Positions 20,351-31,760 of a stretch of 64,000 nucleotides of DNA are shown piece after piece. The notes under the pieces were generated by a model. That model worked only from the letters and a program-made list of their open reading frames with translations. It did not search any database and was not told where the DNA came from. The translations under genes were made by a program, and so were the position numbers. How positions within the stretch are numbered: position 1 is the stretch's first letter; every line of letters begins with the position of its first letter. This DNA is from Aldrovandia affinis (lineage: Eukaryota; Chordata; Actinopteri; Notacanthiformes; Halosauridae), in contig JAINUG010000052.1 of assembly GCA_029706075.1 (NCBI GenBank), positions 5,623,498 to 5,687,497 on the forward strand, in the 5' to 3' direction.

Positions 20351-22085
20351 AGCTGGTCGGTTGCTCAATAACAGTTACCTATGTAGATATTTTCACCAGT
20401 GTCAAACAGAGACAGGATGCCTGCCGATGTTCGCACCAGGACAGCCTGTCACAGGTCTATACAAAAGAGCGAGAAGCCCCACAGCCTGAGAGTAGCGATG
20501 GTTCGCATAAGGTTGATCTGTTCGCGTTCACCTTCAGTTCCAGTTCAAGGATGGTAACGCTATGTCAAACTTCTCATGTATAAAGGCTAATCTGGCAATA
20601 CGATCAGGACCCTCTTGACTATCTAATCTATCTAATCGTCATGATTAAAAGGCACTATTTATACCAGCATTACCATTTTGAGAAGTTTGATAAAGGCATC
20701 AGTCCAAAATAACAGCTGTTCAAGTTGTGTTGTTGGTTCGGTCTAATACATTTCAGCTGAAAAACGAGTAGGCAAGGTTATTGGGGTAACGGTATTATAG
20801 TTTCTTGTAAATCATTGATTATCTAGTGGCATAATAGTACATTATTCATCTGGTCTCTCAAAATAAAATTGATCATTATAAGGTACAGTATTAACAACCC
20901 GTGCTATTGTTTTATTTAATTAACACATTGACCTTGTTGTCTTCCGGTTTGGTCACGTGATGCTCGACATATACCCTATAGAGCAGGTGCTTCACGAAAC
21001 ATCAATCACTGGTTCTTATTGCGAATCATCCACGGACTGGAACCGAACCTTGACCACTTCACTGCTGGCTGAAATGCTAGAAGTACCAGGGTCAACACAC
21101 AAATGGCCATACTGTCATCCACGGAGTGAGTCTTTTAATCAGTAGAGTGTATCCTGTGTCATCTCACAACAGTGACTACTTGATTAGGAAAATCTGTAAA
21201 AAAAAAAAAAAAAGATTGCCCAGTCAATTGTATGATGCAGTGTGCCTCTAGTGCTAAGATGAGTGATCTAACACGTATCATGAGATTATATTAGAGATAG
21301 GAATACAAGTATGGTATATCTAGATACAAAAGTAGCCATTAATAAAGCAATATAATTATATATTATATTATTCAAGTTATTTCTGAACTCTTCCAACTTT
21401 GCTTTTAGGTATCTTAAGTTTGAGAAACTTGTGAAAACAAGCACACTTTGGCTTAATTTAGGCCTTTGATCGAGTTCACGTTCTTCCTTTTTTTAGAAGT
21501 TCAAAGAAACTTGTCACGGTTCTGCATTATTCACTACTAAACCCGAATCAAGGTTGTCCCATCTTGCTAACGTGTTTGGTATGTGTGACACTTGGTTTAA
21601 GCTTGTTGGTTTCAGTCCAAGCACGCCCCAAACACACAGCTTAAACTAGAACAGATGCACAGTAATGAGGGTTCATTCTCAAACAGAACCAGCTTTTCTC
21701 AACAGTAATAATATATGTTGAGAGATTATCTAAATGTAATCATTTCCAGAAAGTAGAAAGCACTCATTGTTTTGTGAACAGCTTTAATGGTTTTTAGAAA
21801 GAAAACAATTTTTATCTGTCTTTATCAGCGACCATAAGTCAACTGAAAGAGTGACTTATTTTAGTTTGTTCGCCAATTAAACATTTTCGGCAGCTGATGT
21901 TTTTGTCGAGTTTAGTTATCTTCTCTGTAGATAATCAGAGAAGTTCAACAAAACACAGCAAGCTCTTCCAAATTCATTGGAAAATACTATTTGGGATGTT
22001 GCGGTAAGAATAATGACAGAAAGGAAATAAAGTTCTAATTTTGTAGGACTGGTAAGTGATGTTTCATATTCTGGATTGGACACGT
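20351..22085. other. No gene seen
   Basis: AT-rich, with an A15 run near 21200. No coding or mobile-element signature was recognised on either strand. Confidence 0.5.
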
Positions 22086-22090
22086 AAATA

Positions 22091-22565
22091 ATGCAACAAT
22101 TATTTGAGTTTTTGTGCTTAACTATCAACAATATTTTTACAGTTCTTAGATGTATCTACTGATTTCTTTGTTGTCGATGGGGGATACTGAGAGAACAAGC
22201 AATTTTCACCAACATGCCACGCTGAAGAGATATAATCCTCCACATGATGGCGACATTGTGCTTTACTTCCATAAGAAAAATAACTGCACCTTCTTGCCTG
22301 TACCTTCAGAGAGAAAAAAACAACAGACCATGTAAACTGACTAATCAGAAAATGCTGACACAATATGAAAATGGATTCCAAAATGTAAACAATGAAATTA
22401 CATTTGATATTTATATGTACAGTGTCAAATTGGAAGTGGTGCAGATCTGGGTAAAATACATATTTAAAATACTTTTACTCCTTTAGACGCTGGTAAAATT
22501 TGAAAACACTCCTGCAGAGAATTTTCAACAAAACATGTTTTTAACAAAAACTACAATCAGATGAA
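22091..22565. repeat. Segment paralogous to pieces at 34182-34296, 35389-35526 and 37514-37545
   Basis: Shared stretches include TTTGAGTTTTTGTGCTTAAC, TTCTTGCCTGTACCTTCAGA, GATATTTATA and CTCCTGCAGAGAATTT, all in the same order. The second locus is broken up by an L2 tail and a Harbinger element, so this one preserves the uninterrupted order. It may be an old duplicated segment or a high-copy repeat; no coding signal. Confidence 0.6.
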
Positions 22566-22988
22566 GTAATGTTTTTTTAATTGTCAGTAATCAGTAGGAA
22601 TTTTACTGGTGTCAGAAGGACTAAAGTATTTAAAATAAATATTTGACCCAAGTCTGAAGTGGTGTAAAATGGATCAGCTGCCCTAAACTTCACTCTATTA
22701 TCTATAATAGATATGCCCTCTTGATCCCATTCCTTACCCCCTCTTCCAGTCCATTGCTATGGACATCCTCCCCTTTGTCTCCAATGTCATTAACTCCTCT
22801 CTTTCCTCTGGCTCTGTCCCCTCCTCCCTCAAATGCGCTCATGTTGTCCCCCTCCTCAAAAAAAAACCCCTCTCTGAATCCTGCTGTCATCTCAAACTAC
22901 CGACCTGTCTCTCTCCTCCCATTCCTTTCCAAAACATTACAGCGGGCTGTCTATAATAAACTGTCTGCTCATCTCTTACAGAACGACC

Positions 22989-23952
22989 TGTGACGATCGG
23001 GATAAGGACCCAGACGCAGATCAGGACTTAGGCAAAAGAGTTGTTTATTGGGAAGCAGGGGTCAAAACCAGGAGTCAGATATAGCGAAGGTACAGAATCA
23101 CAATGCAGAGAGTAGTCACAAAAAAGGCAGTCCAAAAAGTCAAAACAGGTAGGCAGAAAGGCAAACAGACAGAATCGCTAGGCAGGCTCGGAATCGTAAA
23201 CAGAAGGGATGTCTCGGAAAAATCAATAAACACTGGCTGAATAAGAGTAGGCACAGGGAATAAGGATCAACGTTCTGACAAAGACTGAACATGAACACTG
23301 AACTTAAATACAAGCAGGGAAGGAAAACACAATAGGAATCAGGTGTGACTGGGAGGAGAGAGAGGAAGGAACACAGGTGTAAACAATGGGAATCGTAATC
23401 TAATAACGAGGGGAAACGCAAGACACGGACTGGGAAACATACAAACATATAGACAATAAACGACCTGGGAGAACAGGCAGACACGTGCATAGTTAAAGGG
23501 GAGGAACGCAAGGAGAGAAGCTGCGTGTGAATGAAAGGGAAAGTGAAAAGCTAATCAGGGATACGATAATAAGCGAGAAAGACAGCGATAGTCAGAAGCA
23601 TGAGATAATTAGTGATTAGTAATGTTAGTAACTTAATCTAAATCCCTAACATTAGTAGATTAGTTGGTTAGTACTATATACATCTAACTAATATATACAA
23701 AGTGCAATCTAGAAAGTAAGAAGGAAGAAAACGAGATAATAAGCAGACGGAAAAAACCTGAAATGTATAAACTCCTGAAGTGCATGACAAGACAAGGAGT
23801 GGATCTCGAAATAAACGGAACAAGGACAGACAGGGAGCAGAACGTGACAGAACACTGAAAATGAAATAGCTGAATAACGAATAATGAAATATGACTGATG
23901 AATAAATAAACAAAGTACAAAAAACAACAGAACAGATACTCAGAACATAACA
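22989..23952 (-). mobile_element. Solo LTR (Gypsy-like) inserted in the L2 RT
   Basis: The block begins TGTGACGATCGGGATAAGG and ends AGAACATAACA, with a perfect 5-bp duplication CGACC (22984-22988 and 23953-23957). Removing it rejoins the L2 frame (LLQNDL to LDPNQSG). On the minus strand it ends CCCAATAAACAAC...GGGTCCTTATCCCGATCGTCACA, the usual end of fish Gypsy LTRs, so it points leftwards. 964 bp, no internal genes. Frames within it are not genes. Confidence 0.9.
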
Positions 23953-25149
23953 CGACCTGCTTGATCCCAACCAATCTGGGTTCAGAGCAGGCCACTCCAC
24001 AGAGACTGCTCTCCTTGCGGTCACTGAGGCTCTTCACAGGGCTAAGTCCCGATCCCTTAGCTCCGTCCTCCTCCTCCTCGACCTGTCGGCGGCATTCGAC
24101 ACCGTGGACCACCAGATCCTGCTCTCATCTCTCGTCGAGATGGGAATCTCTGGATCTGCGTTGACATGGTTTGAGACCTACCTGGCTGACCGGTCCTACC
24201 AGGTGGCTTGGAGAGGATCCCTCTCCTCTCCCCACACCCTCTCTACTGGAGTCCCGCAGGGCTCGGTGCTAGGCCCCGTCCTATTCTCTCTGTACACCAA
24301 GTCACTTGGCTCTGTTATTTCTGCTCATGGTTTTTCATATCACTGTTATGCTGATGACACTCAACTCTTTCTCTCCTTCTCTCCATCTGATACCCAGGTC
24401 CCGGCACGGATCTCTGCATGCCTGGCTGACATCTCCGCATGGATGTCCACCCACCACCTGAAGCTGAACCTGGGGAAGACAGAGCTGCTCTTCCTCCCTG
24501 CGAAGGGCTCCCCGATGATTGATGCGTCAATCACCGTGGAAGGCTCCATAGTGTCTCTGTCTCAGTCTGCCAGGAGCCTTGGAGTGACCCTGGACAACCA
24601 GCTGTGCTTCTCGAGCCATATTGCAGCGATCACTCAAACCTGCCATTTCTCCCTCCACAACATCCGGAAGATCCGACCGTTCCTCACCCAAGAGGCCACT
24701 CAACTCCTGGTCCAGGCCCTGGTGATCTCACGTTTGGACTACTGCAATTCCTTGCTGGCAGGCCTTCCGGCCTGTGCCATCAAGCCACTGCAACTAGTCC
24801 AGAACGCTGCCGCTCGCCTGGTGTTCAACCAGCCGAAGTTCACCCATGTCACCCCTCTACTCTCCTCTCTGCACTGGCTCCCCATCGCAGCACGCATCAG
24901 ATTCAAGTCACTGGTGCTTGCTTTTCAAGCGGCCAGAGGTACTGCTCCCCCATACCTCCACTCACTCATCACTCCCTACACCCCGCCCAGACCCCATCCC
25001 TCCGGGTGCCTGGCAGCCGCTCCTCACGGTCTCGCCTCTTCTCTGTCCTGATCCCTCGCTGGTGGAACGACCTCCCGCAATCGGTCAGGACCGCGGAATC
25101 ACTTGCAATCTTCCGCAAGAAACTCAAAACCCACCTCCACTACCACTGA
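23953..25149 (+). pseudogene. L2 reverse transcriptase and C-terminal domain
   Basis: In order: GFRAGHSTETALLAVTEAL, LLLLDLSAAFDTVDH (first catalytic Asp), GVPQGSVLGPVLFSLYT, HCYADDTQLFLSF (catalytic YADD intact), KLNLGKTELLFLP, SLGVTLDNQLCFSSHI, then the C-terminal HNIRKIRPFL, DYCNSLLAGLP, LHWLPIAARIRFKSLVL. One frameshift near 25025-25050 moves the last part (SRSRLFSVLIPRWWNDLPQS) to another frame, which stops at 25149. The RT core is well preserved, suggesting moderate age. Confidence 0.9.
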
Positions 25150-25201
25150 ACACTGTCCATCTAGTCAATCTGTCGTCACCACTGTTTACTTGTTCTACAC
25201 T

Positions 25202-25242
<41 letters not shown>

Positions 25243-25449
25243 AACCTTTTCTTTCCCAGTGTTACAGGTATGATACGCAGACGCCTGCAATTATGTCTAT
25301 TGCTGTATTACTGCACTGATCTTGTGCGCTAACTATGATTGTTCTTACCTTGTATTAATGCACATCTTGTAAGTCGCTTTGGATAAGAGCGTCTGCTAAA
25401 TGCTTAAAATGTAAATGTAAATGTAAAATGTATATAATAAGAGAATATA

Positions 25450-26012
25450 CAGGTAACTGCCAAAATAAAGGAAACACCTACATAAAGTGTTTCCATATGG
25501 TGTTGGCCCACCAGAACAGCTTCAGTGCACCTTGGAATAGATTATACAATGTCTGGAAGTCTTGGAAATATTAGAGGGATGCAACAACATTCTTCCACAT
25601 AAAATTCCATCATTTCATGTTCTGCTGATGGTGGTGTAAAACGCTCTCAGGCGCCACACCAGAATCTCCCATTAGTGTTCAATTGGGTTGAGATCTATCA
25701 AATAAGACGGCCATGGCTTATGGTGTACATAGTTTCCATGCTCATCAAATAATTCTATGAACACTTGTGCCCTGTAGATGGGGCATTGTCATCTTGGAAG
25801 AGACCACTCCCATCAGGAAATAAATTATTCCCCATAGGATGAAGGTGATCACTCAAAATGGCTTTATCTTTTTTTTAAATCATTTACCTTGCCCTGTAAA
25901 GGGTTGGGTGGACTTAAACCATTCCAGGAAAATCGAGCCCACGCCATTACAGAGCTGTCAGGACCCTTAGTTTAGTTTAATCAAAATTGTCCTTTATTTT
26001 GGCAGTTACCTG
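25450..26012 (-). mobile_element. Tc1-like MITE in unit 1
   Basis: The ends are inverted repeats CAGGTAACTGCCAAAATAAA and, reversed, CCTTTATTTTGGCAGTTACC. The interior is a decayed minus-strand Tc1 transposase (GATGAAGGTGATCACTC and GGAAGAGACCACTCCCATCA match the codons for a region like SDH-MMKHF-LFQ). It has internal deletions and stops. Flanks are TA-rich. The related fragment at 37590-38000 keeps more readable transposase. Confidence 0.75.
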
Positions 26013-27587
26013 TTATATCTGCCTGCAATGAACATACCCAAACAGGAGTTAATTACACATGAGGGACTGAGAGAGCCCCAAGCCCCACCAACACATATAT
26101 TCTACTCCCATAAATATCTTCTTAAACTTTTTTTCTTTTGCAATACAATGGCAGTAAGGGTGTATGATTTAGCACACATCATGCAAAGTGAGTGTTGCTA
26201 TTTCTGGAAGTAAATACTCTATTTTGTCAGGTATATCAATCCTATCGTCCTATTTACCAGTAAACATTGAGAAGGCATAATATAAAAGCATCCATTACTA
26301 GAAAAATATTTTAGAAAGTAAATATTAAAGAAAGTAATTAAAAAACAGTTAAACATGCACAGTATTACATTCATATTATAATACATTACAACTACATGTA
26401 AGTGTAACAATAACAATATACTGTAGTTCATGTAACACCATAAAGCTGAATATTGAAGATTGAAAGCAATATTTTTCATAATCTTAAATGTTTTTCATCC
26501 TCAAAATGAGGACTTGAGGCAAATCAACGAAAATGCCACACTTGTGTGCTTTTGTTGAATATATTAATAGTAAATGTCATGGAAAAACTACTAGTTGAAA
26601 CGTAAGAATAACTTAAATATGTTTATTTCAAATGGCTGAAAACCATTTGACACTTTTACTGAACTGCCCCAGGCTTTTACAGTTTTTTTAAATTGCCAAG
26701 ACACATTTCTTGAAATGATGCTCCGTTTCCCAAAACTCTAAACAGAAATGCATAACTGCACACTCATCTTCACGAACTTCAAACTTCCATTTCAAAACCA
26801 AACTCTCCACTCAAAACTATGTAATCTTACATCTAAACCAAACTTTGCCTTCAGACATCACACAAAAGCCATCAAATACACATACACTACAAAATAGCCA
26901 TTACACACTGGTGAGATCAATTCAAAACACTACTGTAAAAACCTGTTACTGCAATGAATAATGGCGCATATGGTTTTCCCCCAGAACAACCTCTTTACAT
27001 GATGAACACAATATAAAGACACAACACATGTATAAATTAGCTACATTTTTTATTCCTCAATGTACTGTAGTAAAATAAACTGAAATTGAGTGAAAAAGTC
27101 AATGTACTGTAAAAATATGCAACTGATACATAAAGAACGTAGAATACAGTAAAATAATTTCCATGTATTTACCAATATAAACCAATGAAAAAAACAAAAC
27201 AGTTTGTACATAAAGAAAGAAATCAGCATCTCGTCTCTGGTTGTGATCACTTGAGTTAATGATATTGAATGCCAGTGCTTTCTAAATGAGCACATGGTGC
27301 AGCCAGTGATATATGAAGGGATTTGTGTCTAGAGATTTTCACAAAAAGTTCAACAAATCTGAATCATGTGTGAAAACAGGGGAATAGGGTTTATAGTTTT
27401 GGGAAATGGGTCTGTCTTTTGGTAGATGGTGTCATGGTTTGGGATGTTTAGTTAATAGGCCCAGTTATAGTGTGTAAGCGATCGAGAAAAACTGTAACAC
27501 CACTAAGATTTGAATGAGTGAACTAATATGAAATTATTCTAAGGCATGTTTTCTTAATGGCACATTTAAAATATTTCCATTTCCATT
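26013..27587. other. No gene seen; OR2 3' flank
   Basis: Very AT-rich, no coding signal. The 86- and 81-codon minus frames here recur identically in unit 2 only because the duplication is recent. A minus-strand AATAAA at 27588-27593, about 85 bp past the OR2 stop, is a candidate poly(A) signal. Confidence 0.5.
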
Positions 27588-27677
27588 TTTATTTAAAATG
27601 TGTTAGCGGTGGTTGTGCAATATAATATGATGAAGCAATGGCTGTGAGGATTTTTGTATGTTGTTTGAAGGGTCTGT

Positions 27678-28667
27678 TTATTGGGCAATCGTCTTGGCTT
27701 TCTCTGTCCTAGAAACAGTGGTTTCCATGATGGCAGTTATCCTGTGGATAAAAGTCTTTAGTTTAGTCCTGATCTCTTTTGTTTTTGCACCGTAGATAAT
27801 GGGGTTGAGACTTGTTGGAAATATAACAAAGGACATGCTCATGAATTTCTTCAGGATCGGGGGACTGTCACGAAATCGATAGACAAGGACAATTATAATG
27901 CCTGAGAATTCATATATCAGGAAAACAAGCAAATGCGTGCCACAGGTATGCAATGCTTTGACCTTTGAGCCAGAATCCTTGTTTTTGAAGCATGTAATGA
28001 GAATCCAAGTGTAGGAAAACACCACAGAAAACACACCTATGCCGTGGAGAATGGCTGTGATGAACAAACCATAGATGTTGTTCACTCTGGTGTCTGTTGC
28101 AACCGTGAGTCTAAGGAGAGCAATGTTGGTACAATAGAAATTATCAAGAACAGTTTTACAGAAAGGAAAATGCAATGTTAGTCCAAACAAGACACCCACC
28201 AATAAGAAATCAAACAACCAAGAAAATACAATGAGTTTTGTGACTAGGCTTCTTGTCATGATAGTGTGATATCTTAAAGGGTGGCAGATGGCGATATACC
28301 GATCAAAAGCCATGACCGACAAAATGAGAAGTGTGGCACCACCATAAAGATGTATACAAAGGGCCTGAATCACACATGCGGGGAAACTGATATGTCTATC
28401 CTCAGACAGTAAGTTTGACATAACTCTAGGAATCATGGCACTAATACCCATCAGGTCATTAACAGATAAATTGAAGAGGAACAAATGCATCGGTTCATGC
28501 AAACTTCTGTTAGCAGCAATGACGACAAGCAGGGTCAGATTTGACAGTAGTGCAAAGGAGTAAACTGCGATGCCAATGAAGATGGTGATATATTTGCTTT
28601 CCTGGGGCATTTCGAAGCTGCCCATCGTGAAAACAGCATCCAGAACATCTATTGTTCTGTTGGCCAT
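27678..28667 (-). CDS. Odorant receptor, intact, tandem twin A
   Basis: An intronless 329-residue odorant receptor. Glycosylation site Asn3. TM1 LLSNLTLLVVI. TM2 LHEPMHLFLFNLSVNDLMG, a pattern of fish type-1 receptors (beta-like, tentative). TM3 end MAFDRYIAICHPLRYHT. Loop 2 has FCKTVLDNFYCTNIALL. TM6 KALHTCGTHLLVFL. TM7 FPTSLNPIIYGAKTKEIR. The first Met gives the expected short N-terminus. On the minus strand, about 35 bases before the ATG, CCCTTTTCATAG/GTG is a candidate splice acceptor for an upstream non-coding exon. It is the left-hand member of the twin pair and differs from twin B at 8 of 329 residues. Confidence 0.95.
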   Translation of the reverse strand: MANRTIDVLDAVFTMGSFEMPQESKYITIFIGIAVYSFALLSNLTLLVVIAANRSLHEPMHLFLFNLSVNDLMGISAMIPRVMSNLLSEDRHISFPACVIQALCIHLYGGATLLILSVMAFDRYIAICHPLRYHTIMTRSLVTKLIVFSWLFDFLLVGVLFGLTLHFPFCKTVLDNFYCTNIALLRLTVATDTRVNNIYGLFITAILHGIGVFSVVFSYTWILITCFKNKDSGSKVKALHTCGTHLLVFLIYEFSGIIIVLVYRFRDSPPILKKFMSMSFVIFPTSLNPIIYGAKTKEIRTKLKTFIHRITAIMETTVSRTEKAKTIAQ

Positions 28668-29472
28668 CTTCTTGCTACCTCGTCAACAGCTCGTCACCTA
28701 TGAAAAGGGAATTCAGCTGACGTCTCAGTGAGGTGGAATACAAAAGAAAGAAATAACACATTACTGTTCAAGGATTAATGATAAGCAATTTTACAGCAGC
28801 AGTGGAGGAAGGCTTGCAGAATTCAGGAAGCTGTATTTCCTGTCAAACAACATCACTTCTCATAAATATCACTTCTCATAACAAACAATAAATAATAGTG
28901 TGGATCAAAATCAGACTCAAGACAAGTTTGTTGAGTTAAGTAGCAGCTGAATTAAATTCGGACAGAAGTGTGAGGTGTTTCCATCCTTACCTTGCTAAAA
29001 TAGATGCTAATGGTTAAGAACACCAACATCTAATATGCAGGAATTAGTTTGCTCACTTCCATATATCAGAATCCATGCCCTCATGGGCTTTGTCCTCTTG
29101 CCTGTAGCTGATTGGTGCCAGAAACAGGGCCACACAACCATTGGATCTTTGATTGTGACAGCAATTGTGATTGCTGATGTTGGTTGTGTCACTCAATGCC
29201 ATAGAGTTCTTTCCCCTCAGGTTGCTATGAGTGTGTGGCATGGTTTCTTATTGCATATGCAAATAACAACAGTCTCTTTATCCATATTTCCTATATGGTT
29301 AGGATTAATCATGATTACTAATAATTGTCTCATAATATGGTGTAGCATGGCCGTTCCCTGAAATTTGCTGTGTATAGTGCTGTGTTTAAGCATGAGAAAA
29401 ACAAGTTTGCAAGATCATGACATCACAAAATACTGACCTAGACATGTCTCCACCCCTCTCTCCCAGGCTAAT
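28668..29472 (-). promoter_or_regulatory. Upstream region of twin A, promoter not identified
   Basis: No gene. Contains the candidate acceptor near 28700 and AT-rich sequence. The frames at 29007-29361 are small and overlapping and occur in both units, so they are not called. The OR promoter should lie here or to the right, but no specific motif could be defended. Confidence 0.3.
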
Positions 29473-29531
29473 GTCTGCTAAATGCTTAAAATGTAAATGT
29501 AAATGTAAAATGTATATAATAAGAGAATATA

Positions 29532-30095
29532 CAGGTAACTGCCAAAATAAAGGAAACACCTACATAAAGTGTTTCCATATGGTGTTGGCCCACCAGAACA
29601 GTTTCAGTGCACCTTGGAATAGATTATACAATGTCTGGAAGTCTTGGAAATATTAGAGGGATGCAACAACATTCTTCCACATAAAATTCCATCATTTCAT
29701 GTTCTGCTGATGGTGGTGTAAAACGCTCTCAGGCGCCACACCAGAATCTCCCATTAGTGTTCAATTGGGTTGAGATCTATCAAATAAGACGGCCATGGCT
29801 TATGGTGTACATCGTTTCCATGCTCATCAAATAATTCTATGAACACTTGTGCCCTGTAGATGGGGCATTGTCATCTTGGAAGAGACCACTCCCATCAGGA
29901 AATAAATTATTCCCCATAGGATGAAGGTGATCACTCAAAATGGCTTTATCTTTTTTTTTTAATCATTTACCTTGCCCTGTAAAGGGTTGGGTGGACTTAA
30001 ACCATTCCAGGAAAATCGAGCCCACGCCATCACAGAGCTGTCAGGACCCTTAGTTTAGTTTAATCAAAATTGTCCTTTATTTTGGCAGTTACCTG
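29532..30095 (-). mobile_element. Tc1-like MITE in unit 2
   Basis: Copy of the MITE at 25450-26012 carried by the duplication. Same inverted ends, with a few substitutions and a T-run length change near 29951. It did not insert independently. Confidence 0.75.
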
Positions 30096-31670
30096 TTATA
30101 TCTGCCTGCAATGAACATACCCAAACAGGAGTTAATTACACATGAGGGACTGAGAGAGCCCCAAGCCCCACCAACACATATATTCTACTCCCATAAATAT
30201 CTTCTTAAACTTTTTTCTTTTGCAATACAATGGCAGTAAGGGTGTATGATTTAGCACACATCATGCAAAGTGAGTGTTGCTATTTCTGGAAGTAAATACT
30301 CTATTTTGTCAGGTATATCAATCCTATCGTCCTATTTACCAGTAAACATTGAGAAGGCATAATATAAAAGCATCCATTACTAGAAAAATATTTTAGAAAG
30401 TAAATATTAAAGAAAGTAATTAAAAAACAGTTAAACATGCACAGTATTACATTCATATTATAATACATTACAACTACATGTAAGTGTAACAATAACAATA
30501 TACTGTAGTTCATGTAACACCATAAAGCTGAATATTGAAGATTGAAAGCAATATTTTTCATAATCTTAAATGTTTTTCATCCTCAAAATGAGGACTTGAG
30601 GCAAATCAACGAAAATGCCACACTTTTGTGTGCTTTTGTTGAATATATTAATAGTAAATGTCATGGAAAAACTACTAGTTGAAACGTAAGAATAACTTAA
30701 ATATGTTTATTTCAAATGGCTGAAAACCATTTGACACTTTTACTGAACTGCCCCAGGCTTTTACAGTTTTTTTAAATTGCCAAGACACATTTCTTGAAAT
30801 GATGCTCCGTTTCCCAAAACTCTAAACAGAAATGCATAACTGCACACTCATCTTCACGAACTTCAAACTTCCATTTCAAAACCAAACTCTCCACTCAAAA
30901 CTATGTAATCTTACATCTAAACCAAACTTTGCCTTCAGACATCACACAAAAGCCATCAAATACACATACACTACAAAATAGCCATTACACACTGGTGAGA
31001 TCAATTCAAAACACTACTGTAAAAACCTGTTACTGCAATGAATAATGGCGCATATGGTTTTCCCCCAGAACAACCTCTTTACATGATGAACACAATATAA
31101 AGACACAACACATGTATAAATTAGCTAAATTTTTATTCCTCAATGTACTGTAGTAAAATAAACTGAAATTGAGTGAAAAAGTCAATGTACTGTAAAAATA
31201 TGCAACTGATACATAAAGAACGTAGAATACAGTAAAATAATTTCCATGTATTTACCAATATAAACCAATGAAAAAAACAAAACAGTTTGTACATAAAGAA
31301 AGAAATCAGCATCTCGTCTCTGGTTGTGATCACTTGAGTTAATGATATTGAATGCCAGTGCTTTCTAAATGAGCACATGGTGCAGCCAGTGATATATGAA
31401 GGGATTTGTGTCTAGAGATTTTCACAAAAAGTTCAACAAATCTGAATCATGTGTGAAAACAGGGGAATAGGGTTTATAGTTTTGGGAAATGGGTCTGTCT
31501 TTTGGTAGATGGTGTCATGGTTTGGGATGTTTAGTTAATAGGCCCAGTTATAGTGTGTAAGCGATCGAGAAAAACTGTAACACCACTAAGATTTGAATGA
31601 GTGAACTAATATGAAATTATTCTAAGGCATGTTTTCTTAATGGCACATTTAAAATATTTCCATTTCCATT
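30096..31670. other. No gene seen; OR3 3' flank
   Basis: Counterpart of 26013-27587. A minus-strand AATAAA at 31671-31676 is the candidate poly(A) signal of OR3. No coding signal. Confidence 0.5.
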
Positions 31671-31760
31671 TTTATTTAAAATGTGTTAGCGGTGGTTGTG
31701 CAATATAATATGACGAAGCAATGGCTGTGAGGATTTTTGTATGTTGTTTGAAGGGTCTGT

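Larger units (their letters stand above)
22711..25437 (+). mobile_element. L2-clade LINE, RT to 3' end, split by a solo LTR
   Basis: The coding remnant runs from CPLDPIPS through the RT to the C-terminus, then a 3' UTR with a 35-base A run (25206-25240). The L2 tail GTAAGTCGCTTTGGATAAGA, GCGTCTGCTAAATGC, (AAATGT)n ends it. The same tail is carried by SINEs and by the copies at 34545-34920 and 47112-47255. It is interrupted at 22989-23952 by a solo LTR. The 5' side (endonuclease and linker) is absent here, but a matching linker lies at 7455-7881. Confidence 0.88.
25391..29472. repeat. Tandem segmental duplication, unit 1 (4082 bp, contains OR2)
   Basis: Starts inside the L2 3' tail at GTCTGCTAAATGC and ends at CCCAGGCTAAT. 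It carries a Tc1-like MITE (25450-26012), a gene-free AT-rich stretch and OR2 with its upstream region. Unit 2 follows immediately. By eye the units differ outside the OR by about 7 substitutions and 5 small length changes over ~3.1 kb. Confidence 0.95.

Noticed and set aside
23140..24112. Hydrophobic minus frames of 72-142 codons that look like membrane proteins
   Set aside because: They lie within the solo LTR at 22989-23952 and the antisense of L2; apparent hydrophobicity comes from T-rich sequence.
26219..31378. Small minus frames identical in both duplication units (86 and 81 codons)
   Set aside because: Identity only reflects the recent duplication; the sequence is AT-rich and matches no family.
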